A DNA stretch of 64,000 nt from Alteromonas sp. IB21 (GCF_016405965.1 NZ_JAEFCD010000016.1:1-64000); one strand, 5' to 3'. Positions 48,933 to 59,115 are shown, counted from the first letter of the stretch. The notes: generated by a model not told the origin, from the sequence alone. Made by a program: numbers and translations.

Positions 48933-49670
48933 TTATAGAAACTTCCTGATCCTTTGCGCAATACTCACTGCGCCTTTAGTGTCACCATGCACGCATAACG
49001 TATCCGCGTCTACGTTCAACGTATTGCCAGACGCAGTGGTAACAGTACCTGATTCTATAAGCTGCTCAGCCTGGGCTAAGGCTTCATCTTCATTTAATAC
49101 TGCACCTTCTATTGTGCGCGATTGCAACAACCCTTCATCGGTGTAACGTCTATCAGAAAAAGCTTCAAAGTATAATGGCAACGCCCACTCTTTTGCCTCT
49201 TCTTTAATCACGTCATTTCTTGCTGTCGCTTGCACCATTAGCGTCAATGGTTCCTGCGAAGATTGCGCGTTTATTTCAGCCACGCTTTGCATCACTGCTC
49301 GTCGAACCTTGAGGCTTTTCATCATATCGTTATATAACGCACCGTGAGGCTTAACATAGCTCACCTTTGTTCCAGAAAGCGCTGCCATACCACTTAGTGC
49401 GCTAACCTGATATTGGACCATGGCTATGAGTTCATCGGACGCTATCGCCATGGTTCGTCGGCCGAAGCCCTGAAGATCTGGGTAAGCCGGATGTGCCCCT
49501 ATCGCAACATCGTGTGTTTTCGCAAGAAATATCGCCTGTTTCATCACCAGTGGGTCGCCTGCATGAAACCCACACGCTATGTTGGCCTGATCAATCTCCG
49601 CCATAATAGCCGACTCTATGGGCATAGACCACGCACCGTAACTTTCACCTAAATCGCAATTTAACTTCAT
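48933..49670 (-). CDS. pxpA: 5-oxoprolinase subunit A
   Basis: The 245-residue LamB/YcsF family protein starts MKLNCDLGESYGAWSMPIESAIMAEIDQANIACGFHAGDPLVMKQAIFLAKTHDVAIGAHPAYPDLQGFGRRTMAI, as in PxpA, with VKPHGALYND and the C-terminal LCVHGDTKGAV. It is the third subunit of the 5-oxoprolinase complex. It is the first gene of the operon pxpA-pxpB-pxpC-transaminase, all on the minus strand. Confidence 0.95.
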   Translation of the reverse strand: MKLNCDLGESYGAWSMPIESAIMAEIDQANIACGFHAGDPLVMKQAIFLAKTHDVAIGAHPAYPDLQGFGRRTMAIASDELIAMVQYQVSALSGMAALSGTKVSYVKPHGALYNDMMKSLKVRRAVMQSVAEINAQSSQEPLTLMVQATARNDVIKEEAKEWALPLYFEAFSDRRYTDEGLLQSRTIEGAVLNEDEALAQAEQLIESGTVTTASGNTLNVDADTLCVHGDTKGAVSIAQRIRKFL

Positions 49671-49735
49671 AATGGTTTAGCTCTCACCTTCATTCCAGTA
49701 TCATGTTACCTGTTCTTTTTAAAAAGTCAGTGCTG

Positions 49736-50620
49736 ATGATAAATATTGGAAAAATTAATACATTACGCGTGGTAGCCCAATACCCCTTTGGCTACGCACT
49801 TGCGCCACTTGTCGACAATGATGATGCGAACGACGGTGTCATAGAAATTGATGACGCTGATGAAATGCAAACTGTCACACTTGCCATTGACGAAGTGGAA
49901 ACGTCACTGGCTGATGGTCAAGAGGTTGAAGTCTTTGTTGCCACTGATCAGCGCGGCGACCTTTATGCCACTATAAAAAAGCCACTTATTCAAGTTGGCG
50001 AAACCAAAGTACTTAAAGCAGTCTCGGCAACGAATTTTGGTGCATTTTTCGATTGGGGTTTGGACAACGATTTATTGATGCCTAACGACTACCAAGCCCA
50101 GCCTGTTAATCCAGGTATGTATTACGTCGTTCACGCTTTTTTTGACGACAAGACACAACGTATTTTAGGTGCAACCAAGCTTCACTATTTTCTAAAAGAA
50201 AGTAGCGCCTATCTCAACGAAGGCGATGCGGTAGATTGCTTGGTTTATGCTAAGACCGATTTAGGCTTTAAAGTGGTCATCAACGAGAAAAGTTTAGGTC
50301 TCATTTTCCACAGCGACGCCTTTAAACCGCTTAAAATCGGTCAGGCGACAGAGGGTGTTATCAAAACTATCCGCGAGGACGGCAAAGTTGATGTAGCCCT
50401 TCAGCGCGTTGACAAAGGCGGCCGTGATGCTCTTCAACAGGCAATTCTAGATGACTTGGATGCCCATGGTGGTATTTCTACGTTAACAGATAAGAGTGCA
50501 CCGGAGGCTATATATTCTCATTTTAACGTGAGTAAAGCGGCTTATAAAAAAGCGTTAGGCGCATTGTACAAGCAAAAGAAAATAACGCTAAGCCCAGACG
50601 CAATCCGTCTGAATAAGTAA
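49736..50620 (+). CDS. CvfB-like S1-domain RNA-binding protein
   Basis: The 294-residue protein starts MINIGKINTLRVVAQYPFGYALAPLVD, as in the CvfB family, has tandem S1-like domains (KPLIQVGETKVLKAVSATNFGAFFDWGLDNDLLMPNDYQ with the S1 pattern, then GDAVDCLVYAKTDLGFKVVINEKSLGLIFHSDAF and IREDGKVDVALQ) and a C-terminal winged-helix region (ILDDLDAHGGISTLTDKSAPEAIYSHFNVSKAAYKKALGALYKQKKI). The ATG at 49736 is preferred over 49703 because the conserved start lies there. It probably binds RNA. Confidence 0.88.
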   Translation: MINIGKINTLRVVAQYPFGYALAPLVDNDDANDGVIEIDDADEMQTVTLAIDEVETSLADGQEVEVFVATDQRGDLYATIKKPLIQVGETKVLKAVSATNFGAFFDWGLDNDLLMPNDYQAQPVNPGMYYVVHAFFDDKTQRILGATKLHYFLKESSAYLNEGDAVDCLVYAKTDLGFKVVINEKSLGLIFHSDAFKPLKIGQATEGVIKTIREDGKVDVALQRVDKGGRDALQQAILDDLDAHGGISTLTDKSAPEAIYSHFNVSKAAYKKALGALYKQKKITLSPDAIRLNK

Positions 50621-50707
50621 GAACAACATGTCGCTGCTGTAATGGTGTGTTACTTACAACAGTGGCTTGCAGCCTCTTTCGATAGCTTTATGATATTAGG
50701 ACAAACA

Positions 50708-51100
50708 ATGAAAGCACGTGTTTCTTGGGACAAAGATCTCACTTTTACTGGCACCACAGACAGCGGTTACAAAACCGTGATGGATGGTAGCGGCAACGCA
50801 GTATCTCCAATGGAGTCGGTACTCCTAGCCGTTGGAGCCTGCTCAAGCGTTGATGTGGTCGACATTCTGAAAAAAGGCCGTTTTAATATCGAAGCGTGTA
50901 ATTGTGAATTAGAAGCAGAGCGAGCCGAAGAGCCGCCGCGAGTTTTTACTAAAATTCATGCGCATTATACGGTTTCTGGTGAAGGGATCAGTGAAAAAGC
51001 GCTGGGTCGCGCTGTGCAGCTTTCTGCAGAAAAATACTGTTCCGTTATGCTTATGCTTACGGGCAACGTTGATATCACCACTAGCTATACTTTGGTTTAA
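50708..51100 (+). CDS. OsmC family protein
   Basis: From the ATG at 50708 (AGGA ahead) a 130-residue protein is read with KARVSWDKDLTFTGTTDSG, the GNAVSPMESVLLAVGACSSVDVVDILKK segment with the first redox Cys, and SAEKYCSVMLMLTG with the second. OsmC/Ohr family proteins reduce organic hydroperoxides. The upstream frame to 50642 is rejected because the family begins at MKARV. It is near the CvfB gene on the same strand. Confidence 0.9.
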   Translation: MKARVSWDKDLTFTGTTDSGYKTVMDGSGNAVSPMESVLLAVGACSSVDVVDILKKGRFNIEACNCELEAERAEEPPRVFTKIHAHYTVSGEGISEKALGRAVQLSAEKYCSVMLMLTGNVDITTSYTLV

Positions 51101-51149
51101 TAGACTATAGTGGAACTAGCCGGTTATTAGCATTTTTCGCTAAGCATTA

Positions 51150-51188
51150 GTGCAAAAGGCCAACTGCAAATGTTGGCCTTTTCATTGA
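51150..51188 (+). terminator. Terminator after the OsmC gene
   Basis: AAAAGGCCAAC and GTTGGCCTTTT pair around TGCAAAT, followed by CATT. The remaining gap up to the RND adaptor carries nothing else obvious. Confidence 0.75.
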
Positions 51189-51313
51189 AACCACTTGTTA
51201 CGTATGTAAGCTACTGAATTTATTTAAAATTAACATTATTTAACATCTTTGGCATATTAGCTGCTGTACTGGGTCATTACTATATAACGACACACACGTT
51301 AGGGTTATTGACC

Positions 51314-52447
51314 ATGGAAACATCAACGCAAAGCAGCACCTCTATTTCGCCACTACGTTCCTCACTACCGTTTTCGCCAACATCGCTTAAACTTCTTCTT
51401 GGAAGCGGTATTGTTGCCCTCTCGCTTTCGATAACCGCATGCTCTGATGCCGATGCTATCGACGCCAACGCCCAGTCGGAGTCAGCAGAGGAAACGGCCT
51501 TTGCTATTCCTGTTGAAACTCAAACCATCATTACTGGCGACATAACCTCAACCTACGACACTACTGCTATTTTAGAAGCGCGTGAAGAAGCCTTTGTCGT
51601 TGCGCGCGCCTCGGGGATCATTGAAGAGATCTTCGTTGAAGAAGGTGACTATGTTAAAAAGGGCCAAGTACTGGCGCAACTTGATAAGCGCCGCTACGAG
51701 CTGAACTTATCTAAAGCACTGGCTGACTTAGCCGGTATTGAAAGCGAGCTTGATAAGGTTAATAAAGTTTATTCTAAAAAGCTCATAAGCGACGATACCT
51801 ACGACAAACTTACCTCGCAATTTGAATCAGCAAAAGCGTCTGTCCGTTTGGCTGAGCTTGACTTAAAAGAGGCAACGATTACCGCGCCTATTGACGGATA
51901 TATTGCAGAGAGAAACGCCAAAGTCGGCAACCTCACCGAGTCGTTCCAACGTGAAAGAATGTTCCATATTGTTCAACAGCGCAATCTTCAAGGCGTTGTT
52001 TACTTGCCAGAAAACGAATTACCTAACGTGGTGGTTGGACAAGGCGCAATACTTACTGTTGCCGCGTTAGGCGATAGAACTATCACGGCCAACGTGGAAC
52101 GTATAAGCCCAGTTATCGATGCAACCACCGGCACGTTCAAAGTTACCTTAAAAGTACCGAACGAAGACAACCAGCTTAAAGCAGGCATGTTTACCGATGT
52201 ATCACTTGAATATGCTACTCATGCTAACGCGACCTTGCTACCTCGCAGAGCGCTGGTAACCATTGATAACAGCCACAGCGTATTCGTGGTCGATAATGGC
52301 AAGGTGAAAAAAGTTGATATCGCTACTGGATTTGAAAATAACGACGTCATTGAGGTTATCAATGGATTAAGCGGAAACGAAGAAGTCGTTACTGCAGGCC
52401 ACCAAAACTTGAAAGACAGCGCCCCCGTTGAAGTAGTTAACAGCTAA
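51314..52447 (+). CDS. RND efflux periplasmic adaptor, lipoprotein
   Basis: From the ATG at 51314 a 377-residue adaptor is read. It has a Ser-rich N-terminal stretch, a hydrophobic helix and a lipobox-like SITAC (about Cys43), so it may be lipid-anchored. Then follow the lipoyl domain ARASGIIEEIFVEEGDYVKKGQVLAQLDKRRYEL, a helical hairpin rich in Lys and Glu, and a beta-barrel. It is the first gene of a three-gene operon, with two permeases behind it (26 bases, then a 4-base overlap). AGGG lies ahead of the start. Confidence 0.88.
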   Translation: METSTQSSTSISPLRSSLPFSPTSLKLLLGSGIVALSLSITACSDADAIDANAQSESAEETAFAIPVETQTIITGDITSTYDTTAILEAREEAFVVARASGIIEEIFVEEGDYVKKGQVLAQLDKRRYELNLSKALADLAGIESELDKVNKVYSKKLISDDTYDKLTSQFESAKASVRLAELDLKEATITAPIDGYIAERNAKVGNLTESFQRERMFHIVQQRNLQGVVYLPENELPNVVVGQGAILTVAALGDRTITANVERISPVIDATTGTFKVTLKVPNEDNQLKAGMFTDVSLEYATHANATLLPRRALVTIDNSHSVFVVDNGKVKKVDIATGFENNDVIEVINGLSGNEEVVTAGHQNLKDSAPVEVVNS

Positions 52448-52472
52448 TTCGGCCTTACAAGGAATTCACACA

Positions 52473-55400
52473 ATGCGTATTGTAGATCTCGCTGTAAAGC
52501 GCCCTGTAGCCGTTAGCATGTTCACGTTTGCGGTATTATTATTTGGTATGGTGTCGTTAGGCCGGCTGTCGGTAAACTTACTGCCTGATTTGTCTTACCC
52601 CACCCTCACCATTCGCACCGATTACGACGGCGCTGCGCCAGGCGAAGTAGAGCAACTGGTTTCAAAGCCCATTGAAGAAGCCATTGGCGTAGTAAAAGGA
52701 GTACGTAAAGTCACCTCCACTTCCCGCGCAGGTCAGTCTGACGTGGTTTTGTCTTTCGCCTGGGGCACAGACATGGATTTCGCAAGCTTGGAAGTGCGAG
52801 AAAAGCTCGATGTGTTGCAACTTCCCCTAGATATAGAAAAACCACGACTTCTTCGTTTCAACCCTAGTCTAGACCCTGTTATTAAGTTAGGTCTTACGGC
52901 ACAAAGCGACACATCAAGTTTGAGCGTAGCGCAAATGAAGCGACTGCGTTTATATGCCGAACAACAAGTAAAGCGCGCTTTGGAATCCGTAGAAGGTGTG
53001 GCTGCAGTACGTGTAGGCGGTGGTTTAGAAAACGAAATTCATATTCTTATTGACCAGCAAAAAGCCAGTCAGCTGTCTATTCCTATTACCCGCATCATTG
53101 ACCGGGTGAGTGCTGAGAATATTAATGCAGCTGGCGGTCGAATTGATAACGCAGCGCAGGCGTTTTTAGTTAGAACGCTGAACCAGTTTGAATCGTTAAA
53201 TGATATTGAGAACCTTTTTGTTGGTCGCTTCGAAGGCAGAAACATTCAGCTTAAAGATATTGCTAAGGTAGAAAGTGCTTATAAAGACCGTGACGTGGTA
53301 ACCCGCTTCAACGGCAGCGAAGGCATTGAAATTGCCATTTACAAGGAAGGCGACGCTAACGCGGTAAACGTCGCGCAAAAAGTGGCTAACCGATTAAACG
53401 AAGTAAACAATAACCTTCCTGAAAATTACACGCTCAGCGGAATTTACGACCAAAGTGTGTTCATTAAGCAAGCCATAGACAACGTGAAATCTGCAGCAGT
53501 CATGGGGGGCATTTTAGCCATGCTGGTGCTTTACCTCTTCCTAAAAGATTTCTGGGCTACCGTCATCATCTCGGTGTCTATTCCAGTGTCGGTCATTGCA
53601 ACTTTTAATTTGATGTATGCCAACGACATAAGCCTAAATATGATGAGCTTAGGTGGTATTGCACTTGCCGTCGGTCTACTGGTGGACAATAGCATTGTTG
53701 TGCTTGAGAACATCGACCGCCACAAAAAATTAAAAGGGGAAGAAAGCGAAACGTTGGTCGAGAGCTCTGCCGCCAGCGAAGGAACAAAAGAAGTCTCTGG
53801 CGCGATTGTAGCTTCAACACTAACTACTATGGCCGTGTTTGTGCCTCTGATATTTGTAGAAGGCATAGCAGGGCAACTGTTTAAAGATCAAGCTTTGACC
53901 GTATCGTTCGCGCTCGCAGCGTCACTTGTCGTCGCACTTACACTTATTCCTGCAATGGCACACAAGAAGAAAAAGCAACAGCTTGATCACGAAGATGTCT
54001 TTGCCTCTCCTGCGCCCACGGCACCTTCGTCGACGTTCGGCAAAATCATGTACTTTATTACTCTGCCAATTCGTTGGGTATTCAGGCTTATCTTTGTATT
54101 TCTACCTGCGGCTTTGGTTACCTTGTTTATTGGTGCATGGCATATCGTCAGTAAATTACTGGGCGTTGCGTTTAAACCAATTGTATGGGCATTTAATAAA
54201 GCGTTCGACCTTCTCGCTTCAGCCTATGAAAAGCTGCTGCGTGCAAGCCTTCGAGCAAAAACACTGGTGCTAGCCACTGCCTTTGCCCTTGCTGCCGGCG
54301 CGATAGCCCTTATACCAAGACTTGGCATGGAACTTATTCCAACTCTGTCACAAGGTGAATTTTCGGTAGAAGTCACCCTTCCTGCGGGCTCGCCACTAGC
54401 TAGTACCGACGCCGTAATTAGCGAGCTTGCTGCTGTTGCAGTTAATGATTCTAGTAGCGGCGACACAAAAGTATTACGTACCTATGCCATGTCTGGTACG
54501 GGTAGTCTTATCAGTGCTGCGCCAAACCAAGGTGGCGATCATTGGGGTCGCTTGAACATTGTTATGCAGCCAGCAGCAACAGCGGCTGATATTGACGAGG
54601 TGAAGCGTGCGCTTCGCGACCACTTAGCCTTCAAGCCCCAGGTTCAGGCAACGTTTTCAGAGCCAGAACTATTCAGCTTTGCATCACCTATTCAAATTGA
54701 AATTGCAGGTTACGATCTAAACCAGCTTCAGCAATATGGGGACGCCATTGCGACCAAACTTGCCAGTTACAGTAATTTTGCAGACGTTACCACCAGTATT
54801 CGAGATGGCAACCCAGAGCTTAAGATTGCCTTCCATCACGCAAAACTTGCTCGACTTGAACTTGATGCGTCTACCGTTTCTCAGCTTATAGCCGCTAAAG
54901 TAGGCGGACGCGTTGCAACGCAATATAGCGTTGAAGACAGAAAGGTGGACGTACTGGTAAGAACGCAAGAAAACCAGCGAGACGATATCGCAAGTGTTCG
55001 CGCCATTGTGGTTAACCCGGGCTCGGCTCAACCTATCCCATTAAGTGCCGTCGCCGACGTTTACATGAGCGTAGGGCCAAGCGAGATTACCCGCGTGGGC
55101 CAACAACGTGTAGCACTGGTAACAGCAAACCTTGCCAAAGGTAAGCTCGATGAAGCCGTTGCCGTTGCCAACAAGGTCATTAGTGAGACCCAGCTTCCTT
55201 TGTCGTTAAGCGCAACAGTAACGGGTCAGAGCGAAGACATGCAAAGCAGCTTCCGTTCGCTACAGTTTGCATTAGCTCTTGCAGTATTTATGGTGTACTT
55301 GGTTATGGCGTCGCAATTTGAGTCATTGCTACACCCTCTACTTATTTTATTCGCAGTACCCTTAGCCGGAGCGGGTTCGGTGTATGGCTTATGGCTTACC

Positions 55401-55826
55401 AATACGCCGATTAATGTAGTGGTATTTATCGGCTTAATAATGCTGTGCGGTATTGTAGTAAACAACGCCATTGTATTAGTTGACCGTATTAATCAGCTAC
55501 GCCGTCAAGGGGTAGGTAAAGACGCGGCCATTTTAGATGCGGCTAAAACGCGTTTGCGCCCTATCGTAATGACCACACTAACGACGGTGTTAGGTTTATT
55601 GCCTATGGCGTTTGGTTATGGCGAAGGATCTGAAATTCGCACCCCAATGGCCATCACGGTAATTTACGGTCTTCTGTTTGCAAGCTTACTTACCCTAATC
55701 CTACTGCCTGTGCTTTACAGCTTGTTTGACGTTAAGAAAAACGTTGAGCAAAAAACGCCTGTTAACGCAAAGACGAACGCGCGCTTTGATGACGAAGAAG
55801 CCATGTCGAAAGGCGGTGTACTATGA
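52473..55826 (+). CDS. RND transporter permease 1, with an extra segment
   Basis: The 1117-residue permease begins MRIVDLAVKRPVAVSMFTFAVLLFGMVSLGRLSVNLLPDLSYPTLTIRTDYDGAAPGEVEQLVSKP. The helix 4 motif VGLLVDNSIVVLENIDRHKK carries the proton-relay Asp. Between the sixth helix and the C-terminal half (about residues 497-590) it has an insert, HKKKKQQLDHEDVFASP then FGKIMYFITLPIRWVFRLIFVFLPAALVTLFIGAWHIV, with one or two added hydrophobic segments that explain the extra length. It pairs with permease 2 and a single adaptor, as in MdtABC-type heteromeric pumps. Substrate unknown. Confidence 0.88.
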   Translation: MRIVDLAVKRPVAVSMFTFAVLLFGMVSLGRLSVNLLPDLSYPTLTIRTDYDGAAPGEVEQLVSKPIEEAIGVVKGVRKVTSTSRAGQSDVVLSFAWGTDMDFASLEVREKLDVLQLPLDIEKPRLLRFNPSLDPVIKLGLTAQSDTSSLSVAQMKRLRLYAEQQVKRALESVEGVAAVRVGGGLENEIHILIDQQKASQLSIPITRIIDRVSAENINAAGGRIDNAAQAFLVRTLNQFESLNDIENLFVGRFEGRNIQLKDIAKVESAYKDRDVVTRFNGSEGIEIAIYKEGDANAVNVAQKVANRLNEVNNNLPENYTLSGIYDQSVFIKQAIDNVKSAAVMGGILAMLVLYLFLKDFWATVIISVSIPVSVIATFNLMYANDISLNMMSLGGIALAVGLLVDNSIVVLENIDRHKKLKGEESETLVESSAASEGTKEVSGAIVASTLTTMAVFVPLIFVEGIAGQLFKDQALTVSFALAASLVVALTLIPAMAHKKKKQQLDHEDVFASPAPTAPSSTFGKIMYFITLPIRWVFRLIFVFLPAALVTLFIGAWHIVSKLLGVAFKPIVWAFNKAFDLLASAYEKLLRASLRAKTLVLATAFALAAGAIALIPRLGMELIPTLSQGEFSVEVTLPAGSPLASTDAVISELAAVAVNDSSSGDTKVLRTYAMSGTGSLISAAPNQGGDHWGRLNIVMQPAATAADIDEVKRALRDHLAFKPQVQATFSEPELFSFASPIQIEIAGYDLNQLQQYGDAIATKLASYSNFADVTTSIRDGNPELKIAFHHAKLARLELDASTVSQLIAAKVGGRVATQYSVEDRKVDVLVRTQENQRDDIASVRAIVVNPGSAQPIPLSAVADVYMSVGPSEITRVGQQRVALVTANLAKGKLDEAVAVANKVISETQLPLSLSATVTGQSEDMQSSFRSLQFALALAVFMVYLVMASQFESLLHPLLILFAVPLAGAGSVYGLWLTNTPINVVVFIGLIMLCGIVVNNAIVLVDRINQLRRQGVGKDAAILDAAKTRLRPIVMTTLTTVLGLLPMAFGYGEGSEIRTPMAITVIYGLLFASLLTLILLPVLYSLFDVKKNVEQKTPVNAKTNARFDDEEAMSKGGVL

Positions 55827-58800
55827 GTTCGCCTTTTAACACCTCTAAAAACAACGCCGTAAGCGGCCGAGCACGCGATGCGAATAAACACGATAAGAAC
55901 GAAGCGTCACAAGCTCAGCTTTCCAACATTGCAGGAATAGGCGCTTCGCTGGCGCGCTTTGCGCTAAATAAGCCTGTTACCATTGGAATGCTGTTTTTGT
56001 CTATGTTGTTGTTCGGTATTGTATCTGGGCGCTTGCTTCCTCTTGAGAAGTTCCCGGGAATCGATATTCCAGAAATGGTGGTGCAGATCCCCTATCCTGA
56101 TGCGACGCCAGTTGAAATTGAAACCATGATCACCCGACCGGTAGAAGAGGCTGTTGCTACCATGTCGGGAATAAAGCGGTTAAGAGCCCGCTCGTATGAC
56201 AATATGGCCGAGGTTATTGTAGAGTTCGACTGGGATGAAAACCTTAAAGCCAAAAGCATTGAAGCCCGCGAAAAAATTGATGCGATTCGCCACGAGCTTC
56301 CTGACGATATAGAACGAATTATGGTGTATAAATTTAACACCAATGATATGCCTATATTTCAGCTGCGCGTATCAAGCGACCGCGACTTAGCGAATGCCTA
56401 TGACTTGCTAGAGCGCAACCTCAAGCGCCCGCTAGAGCGAGTACCGGGGGTATCTAAAGTTGAGCTATACGGCACCATGAAGCGCCAAATCACCATTCGC
56501 TTAGACCCAAAAAAAATGGCGGCATATCAAATAGACGGTACACGGTTAGAGCAGCAGCTTCAAAGCGCAAACTTTTCGCTAACCGCGGGCTACATGTATA
56601 ACAACGGTGAAAAAATTCTGGTTAACCCAACTGGCGAGTTTACCGATGTAAACGACTTTAAAGACATGTGGGTTACCCGCAGCGTTCGTCTGTCAGATAT
56701 TGCCAGCGTCACCTACGAACTGCCTCAGCGCAACGAAGGACGTCACTTAGATCGAACCTTTGCAGTAGGTTTTAACGTATTTCGCGAATCGGGCAGCAAC
56801 CTCGTTGAAGTTTCTGATGCGGTGATGAAAGTTATCGAAAAAGCCAAAGAAGACCCTGAGTTTACAGGTATTAGTTTGTTTGTAATGGACGACACTGCCA
56901 AAAGTGTAACCTCATCGCTAAGCGACTTGCTAAATGCTGGTCTTTTAGGGGCGTTACTTTCAGTTATTGTGCTGTATTTGTTTTTACGCCAGCTCACCAC
57001 TACCTTAATTGTGGTGCTCTCAGTCCCCTTCTCGATTTGTATTACTTTAGGTGTAATGTATCTTTTGGGCTATACCCTTAATATTTTATCCCTAATGGGC
57101 CTGATGCTTGCCGTTGGTATGCTGGTTGATAATGCCGTTGTAATAACCGAAAGCGTATTTCAAGAGCGCCAACAAGAAGGTGATATCAAACGGGCCACCC
57201 AAATTGGTGTAAACAAAGTGAGTCTTGCAGTCATTGCTGGTACTGCCACCACTGCGATTGTGTTTTTGCCCAATATTATTGGGGTAAAAATAGACGTGAC
57301 TATTTTCTTAGAACACGTAGCCGTAGCTATCTGCATATCTCTGTTTGCGTCGCTTTTTATTGCTAAAACACTTATTCCATTGCTGACAACAAAAGTAAAA
57401 ATTCCAGTAGTAAAAACACCTAAAGCGCCATCCTATATTAAAGGCTATGGCCGAGCACTTAACTGGATGTTGAAACACCAGGGAATAACTTGCGTCATTG
57501 CGTTACTTATTCTGGCGTCGACTTTTGTGCCCATGCAGGCAGTGACATCAGACGATGAAGGTAATAACAACCAAGAGCGTATTTGGCTTAATTATCACGT
57601 TACGCAAAACTTTACCCTAGAAGAAGTGGAAAAAACCGTAGATAAAATGGAAGCTTACCTTTATGAAAATCAAGAACGTTTTCACATCAAACAGGTTTAC
57701 ACTTATTTTACTGCCGGTCATGCGGTAAGTGGTATTACGCTAAACGATGAGTTGCCAGTAAGCGTAGGGCAAATCAAAGAGGATATACGTGAAACCATGC
57801 CTTCGTTTGTGCGTGCTCGCCCCTCTTTTCAATGGGATAGTGGCAATGGTGGTGGCGTGAGAGTTACCTTGTTGGGCGAGTCTTCAGAAACCTTGCTGAC
57901 TATTTCTCAGCAGATCATTCCTATTCTTTCAACCGTTGAAGGGCTTAAGGATGTAAAAGCCGACACGGGCTCGACCCGCGATGAAGTTCAAATACGCATA
58001 GACAGAGAGAAAGCAAACCGCTTTGGCATTCAAGTTAATGATGTGGCAAAACTCATCTCTACGGCCCTACGAGGCAGTAATTTACGTACATTCCGTTATG
58101 GTGATGCGGGCGAAGTGGCAGTGCAGCTTAAATTCGGTAGCGATATTCAAGCATCGCTGAGCGAGCTTAAGAATATCAATATTGGATTTACGCAGGGGCA
58201 ATCGGTAACACTGAACATGATTGCAGATTTCTCTGTGGTACCTCAACTGTCGCAAATTAACCGCAACTATCGTCAAACCGCTCTCGCTATCGGTGCAAAC
58301 CTAGAGGGGGAAACCACCACCGAACAAGCTCGCGAGCGCATCGAGAAAGCTTTGGCAAACATTGAACTACCTACCGGTTATAAGTGGACGCTAGACGGCA
58401 GTTTCTCTCGCCAAGACGAAGCTAACGGCGTGATGCAAATGAACATGCTGTTGGCCCTTTGTATGATATACGTTGTGATGGCAGCGCTATTTGAGTCGCT
58501 TATTCTTCCAACGTCTGTAATCACTTCATTACTATTTTCCTTCACAGGCGTTTTTTGGGCATTCATGGTTACTGGAACCTCTATGTCTATCATGGGGATG
58601 ATTGGCATGCTGATACTGATGGGTATCGTGGTTAACAATGGCATTGTGTTGGTTGACAGAATTAATCAGCTTATCAACGAAGGCTTGTCGTTGTACGACG
58701 CCGTAATCGAAGGGTGTATGACCCGTATCAGGCCAATTCTGATGACAGTAGCTACAACTGTTTTAGGGCTTATACCACTTGCCATGGGTAGCACCCGTAT

Positions 58801-58990
58801 TGGCGGTGATGGCCCGCCCTACTCACCAATGGCAATCGCAATTATTGGTGGATTGGTATTCTCTACCTTAACCAGCTTATTTTTGGTGCCTCTTGCTTAT
58901 GTGCTGCTTTTAAAGCTTAGGTTTAAAACACAGCGATTGTTCAAAACCAGTAAGGCGCGCGTGGCGACATACATAAAAATAGCGAACTAA
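55823..58990 (+). CDS. RND transporter permease 2
   Basis: This 1055-residue permease overlaps permease 1 by 4 bases (ATGA). A hydrophilic N-terminal extension of about 40 residues (SSPFNTSKNNAVSGRARDANKHDKNEASQAQL) precedes the first helix LNKPVTIGMLFLSMLLFGIVSGRLLPLEKFPGIDIPEMVVQI. MLAVGMLVDNAVVITESVFQERQQEGD is the proton-relay motif, and LMGIVVNNGIVLVDRINQLINEG lies in the second half. It is likely a heteromeric partner of permease 1. A terminator follows 28 bases after its stop. Confidence 0.88.
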   Translation: MSSPFNTSKNNAVSGRARDANKHDKNEASQAQLSNIAGIGASLARFALNKPVTIGMLFLSMLLFGIVSGRLLPLEKFPGIDIPEMVVQIPYPDATPVEIETMITRPVEEAVATMSGIKRLRARSYDNMAEVIVEFDWDENLKAKSIEAREKIDAIRHELPDDIERIMVYKFNTNDMPIFQLRVSSDRDLANAYDLLERNLKRPLERVPGVSKVELYGTMKRQITIRLDPKKMAAYQIDGTRLEQQLQSANFSLTAGYMYNNGEKILVNPTGEFTDVNDFKDMWVTRSVRLSDIASVTYELPQRNEGRHLDRTFAVGFNVFRESGSNLVEVSDAVMKVIEKAKEDPEFTGISLFVMDDTAKSVTSSLSDLLNAGLLGALLSVIVLYLFLRQLTTTLIVVLSVPFSICITLGVMYLLGYTLNILSLMGLMLAVGMLVDNAVVITESVFQERQQEGDIKRATQIGVNKVSLAVIAGTATTAIVFLPNIIGVKIDVTIFLEHVAVAICISLFASLFIAKTLIPLLTTKVKIPVVKTPKAPSYIKGYGRALNWMLKHQGITCVIALLILASTFVPMQAVTSDDEGNNNQERIWLNYHVTQNFTLEEVEKTVDKMEAYLYENQERFHIKQVYTYFTAGHAVSGITLNDELPVSVGQIKEDIRETMPSFVRARPSFQWDSGNGGGVRVTLLGESSETLLTISQQIIPILSTVEGLKDVKADTGSTRDEVQIRIDREKANRFGIQVNDVAKLISTALRGSNLRTFRYGDAGEVAVQLKFGSDIQASLSELKNINIGFTQGQSVTLNMIADFSVVPQLSQINRNYRQTALAIGANLEGETTTEQARERIEKALANIELPTGYKWTLDGSFSRQDEANGVMQMNMLLALCMIYVVMAALFESLILPTSVITSLLFSFTGVFWAFMVTGTSMSIMGMIGMLILMGIVVNNGIVLVDRINQLINEGLSLYDAVIEGCMTRIRPILMTVATTVLGLIPLAMGSTRIGGDGPPYSPMAIAIIGGLVFSTLTSLFLVPLAYVLLLKLRFKTQRLFKTSKARVATYIKIAN

Positions 58991-59014
58991 TAAATAAAGT
59001 TGAAAAGTAAGAAG

Positions 59015-59090
59015 ACAAAAAGCGGGTCTAGTTTTTATCATACTCGTCGTGATAATCGATGAGGCGATAAGACTAGCCCGCTTTTTCTGG
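59015..59090 (+). terminator. Terminator after the RND operon
   Basis: AAAAAGCGGGTCTAG and CTAGCCCGCTTTTT form the outer stem of a longer branched hairpin (59017-59086), followed by CTGG. The inner part may fold too. Confidence 0.65.
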
Positions 59091-59115
59091 ATTTAACGTA
59101 ACCGCAGTCAATGCC

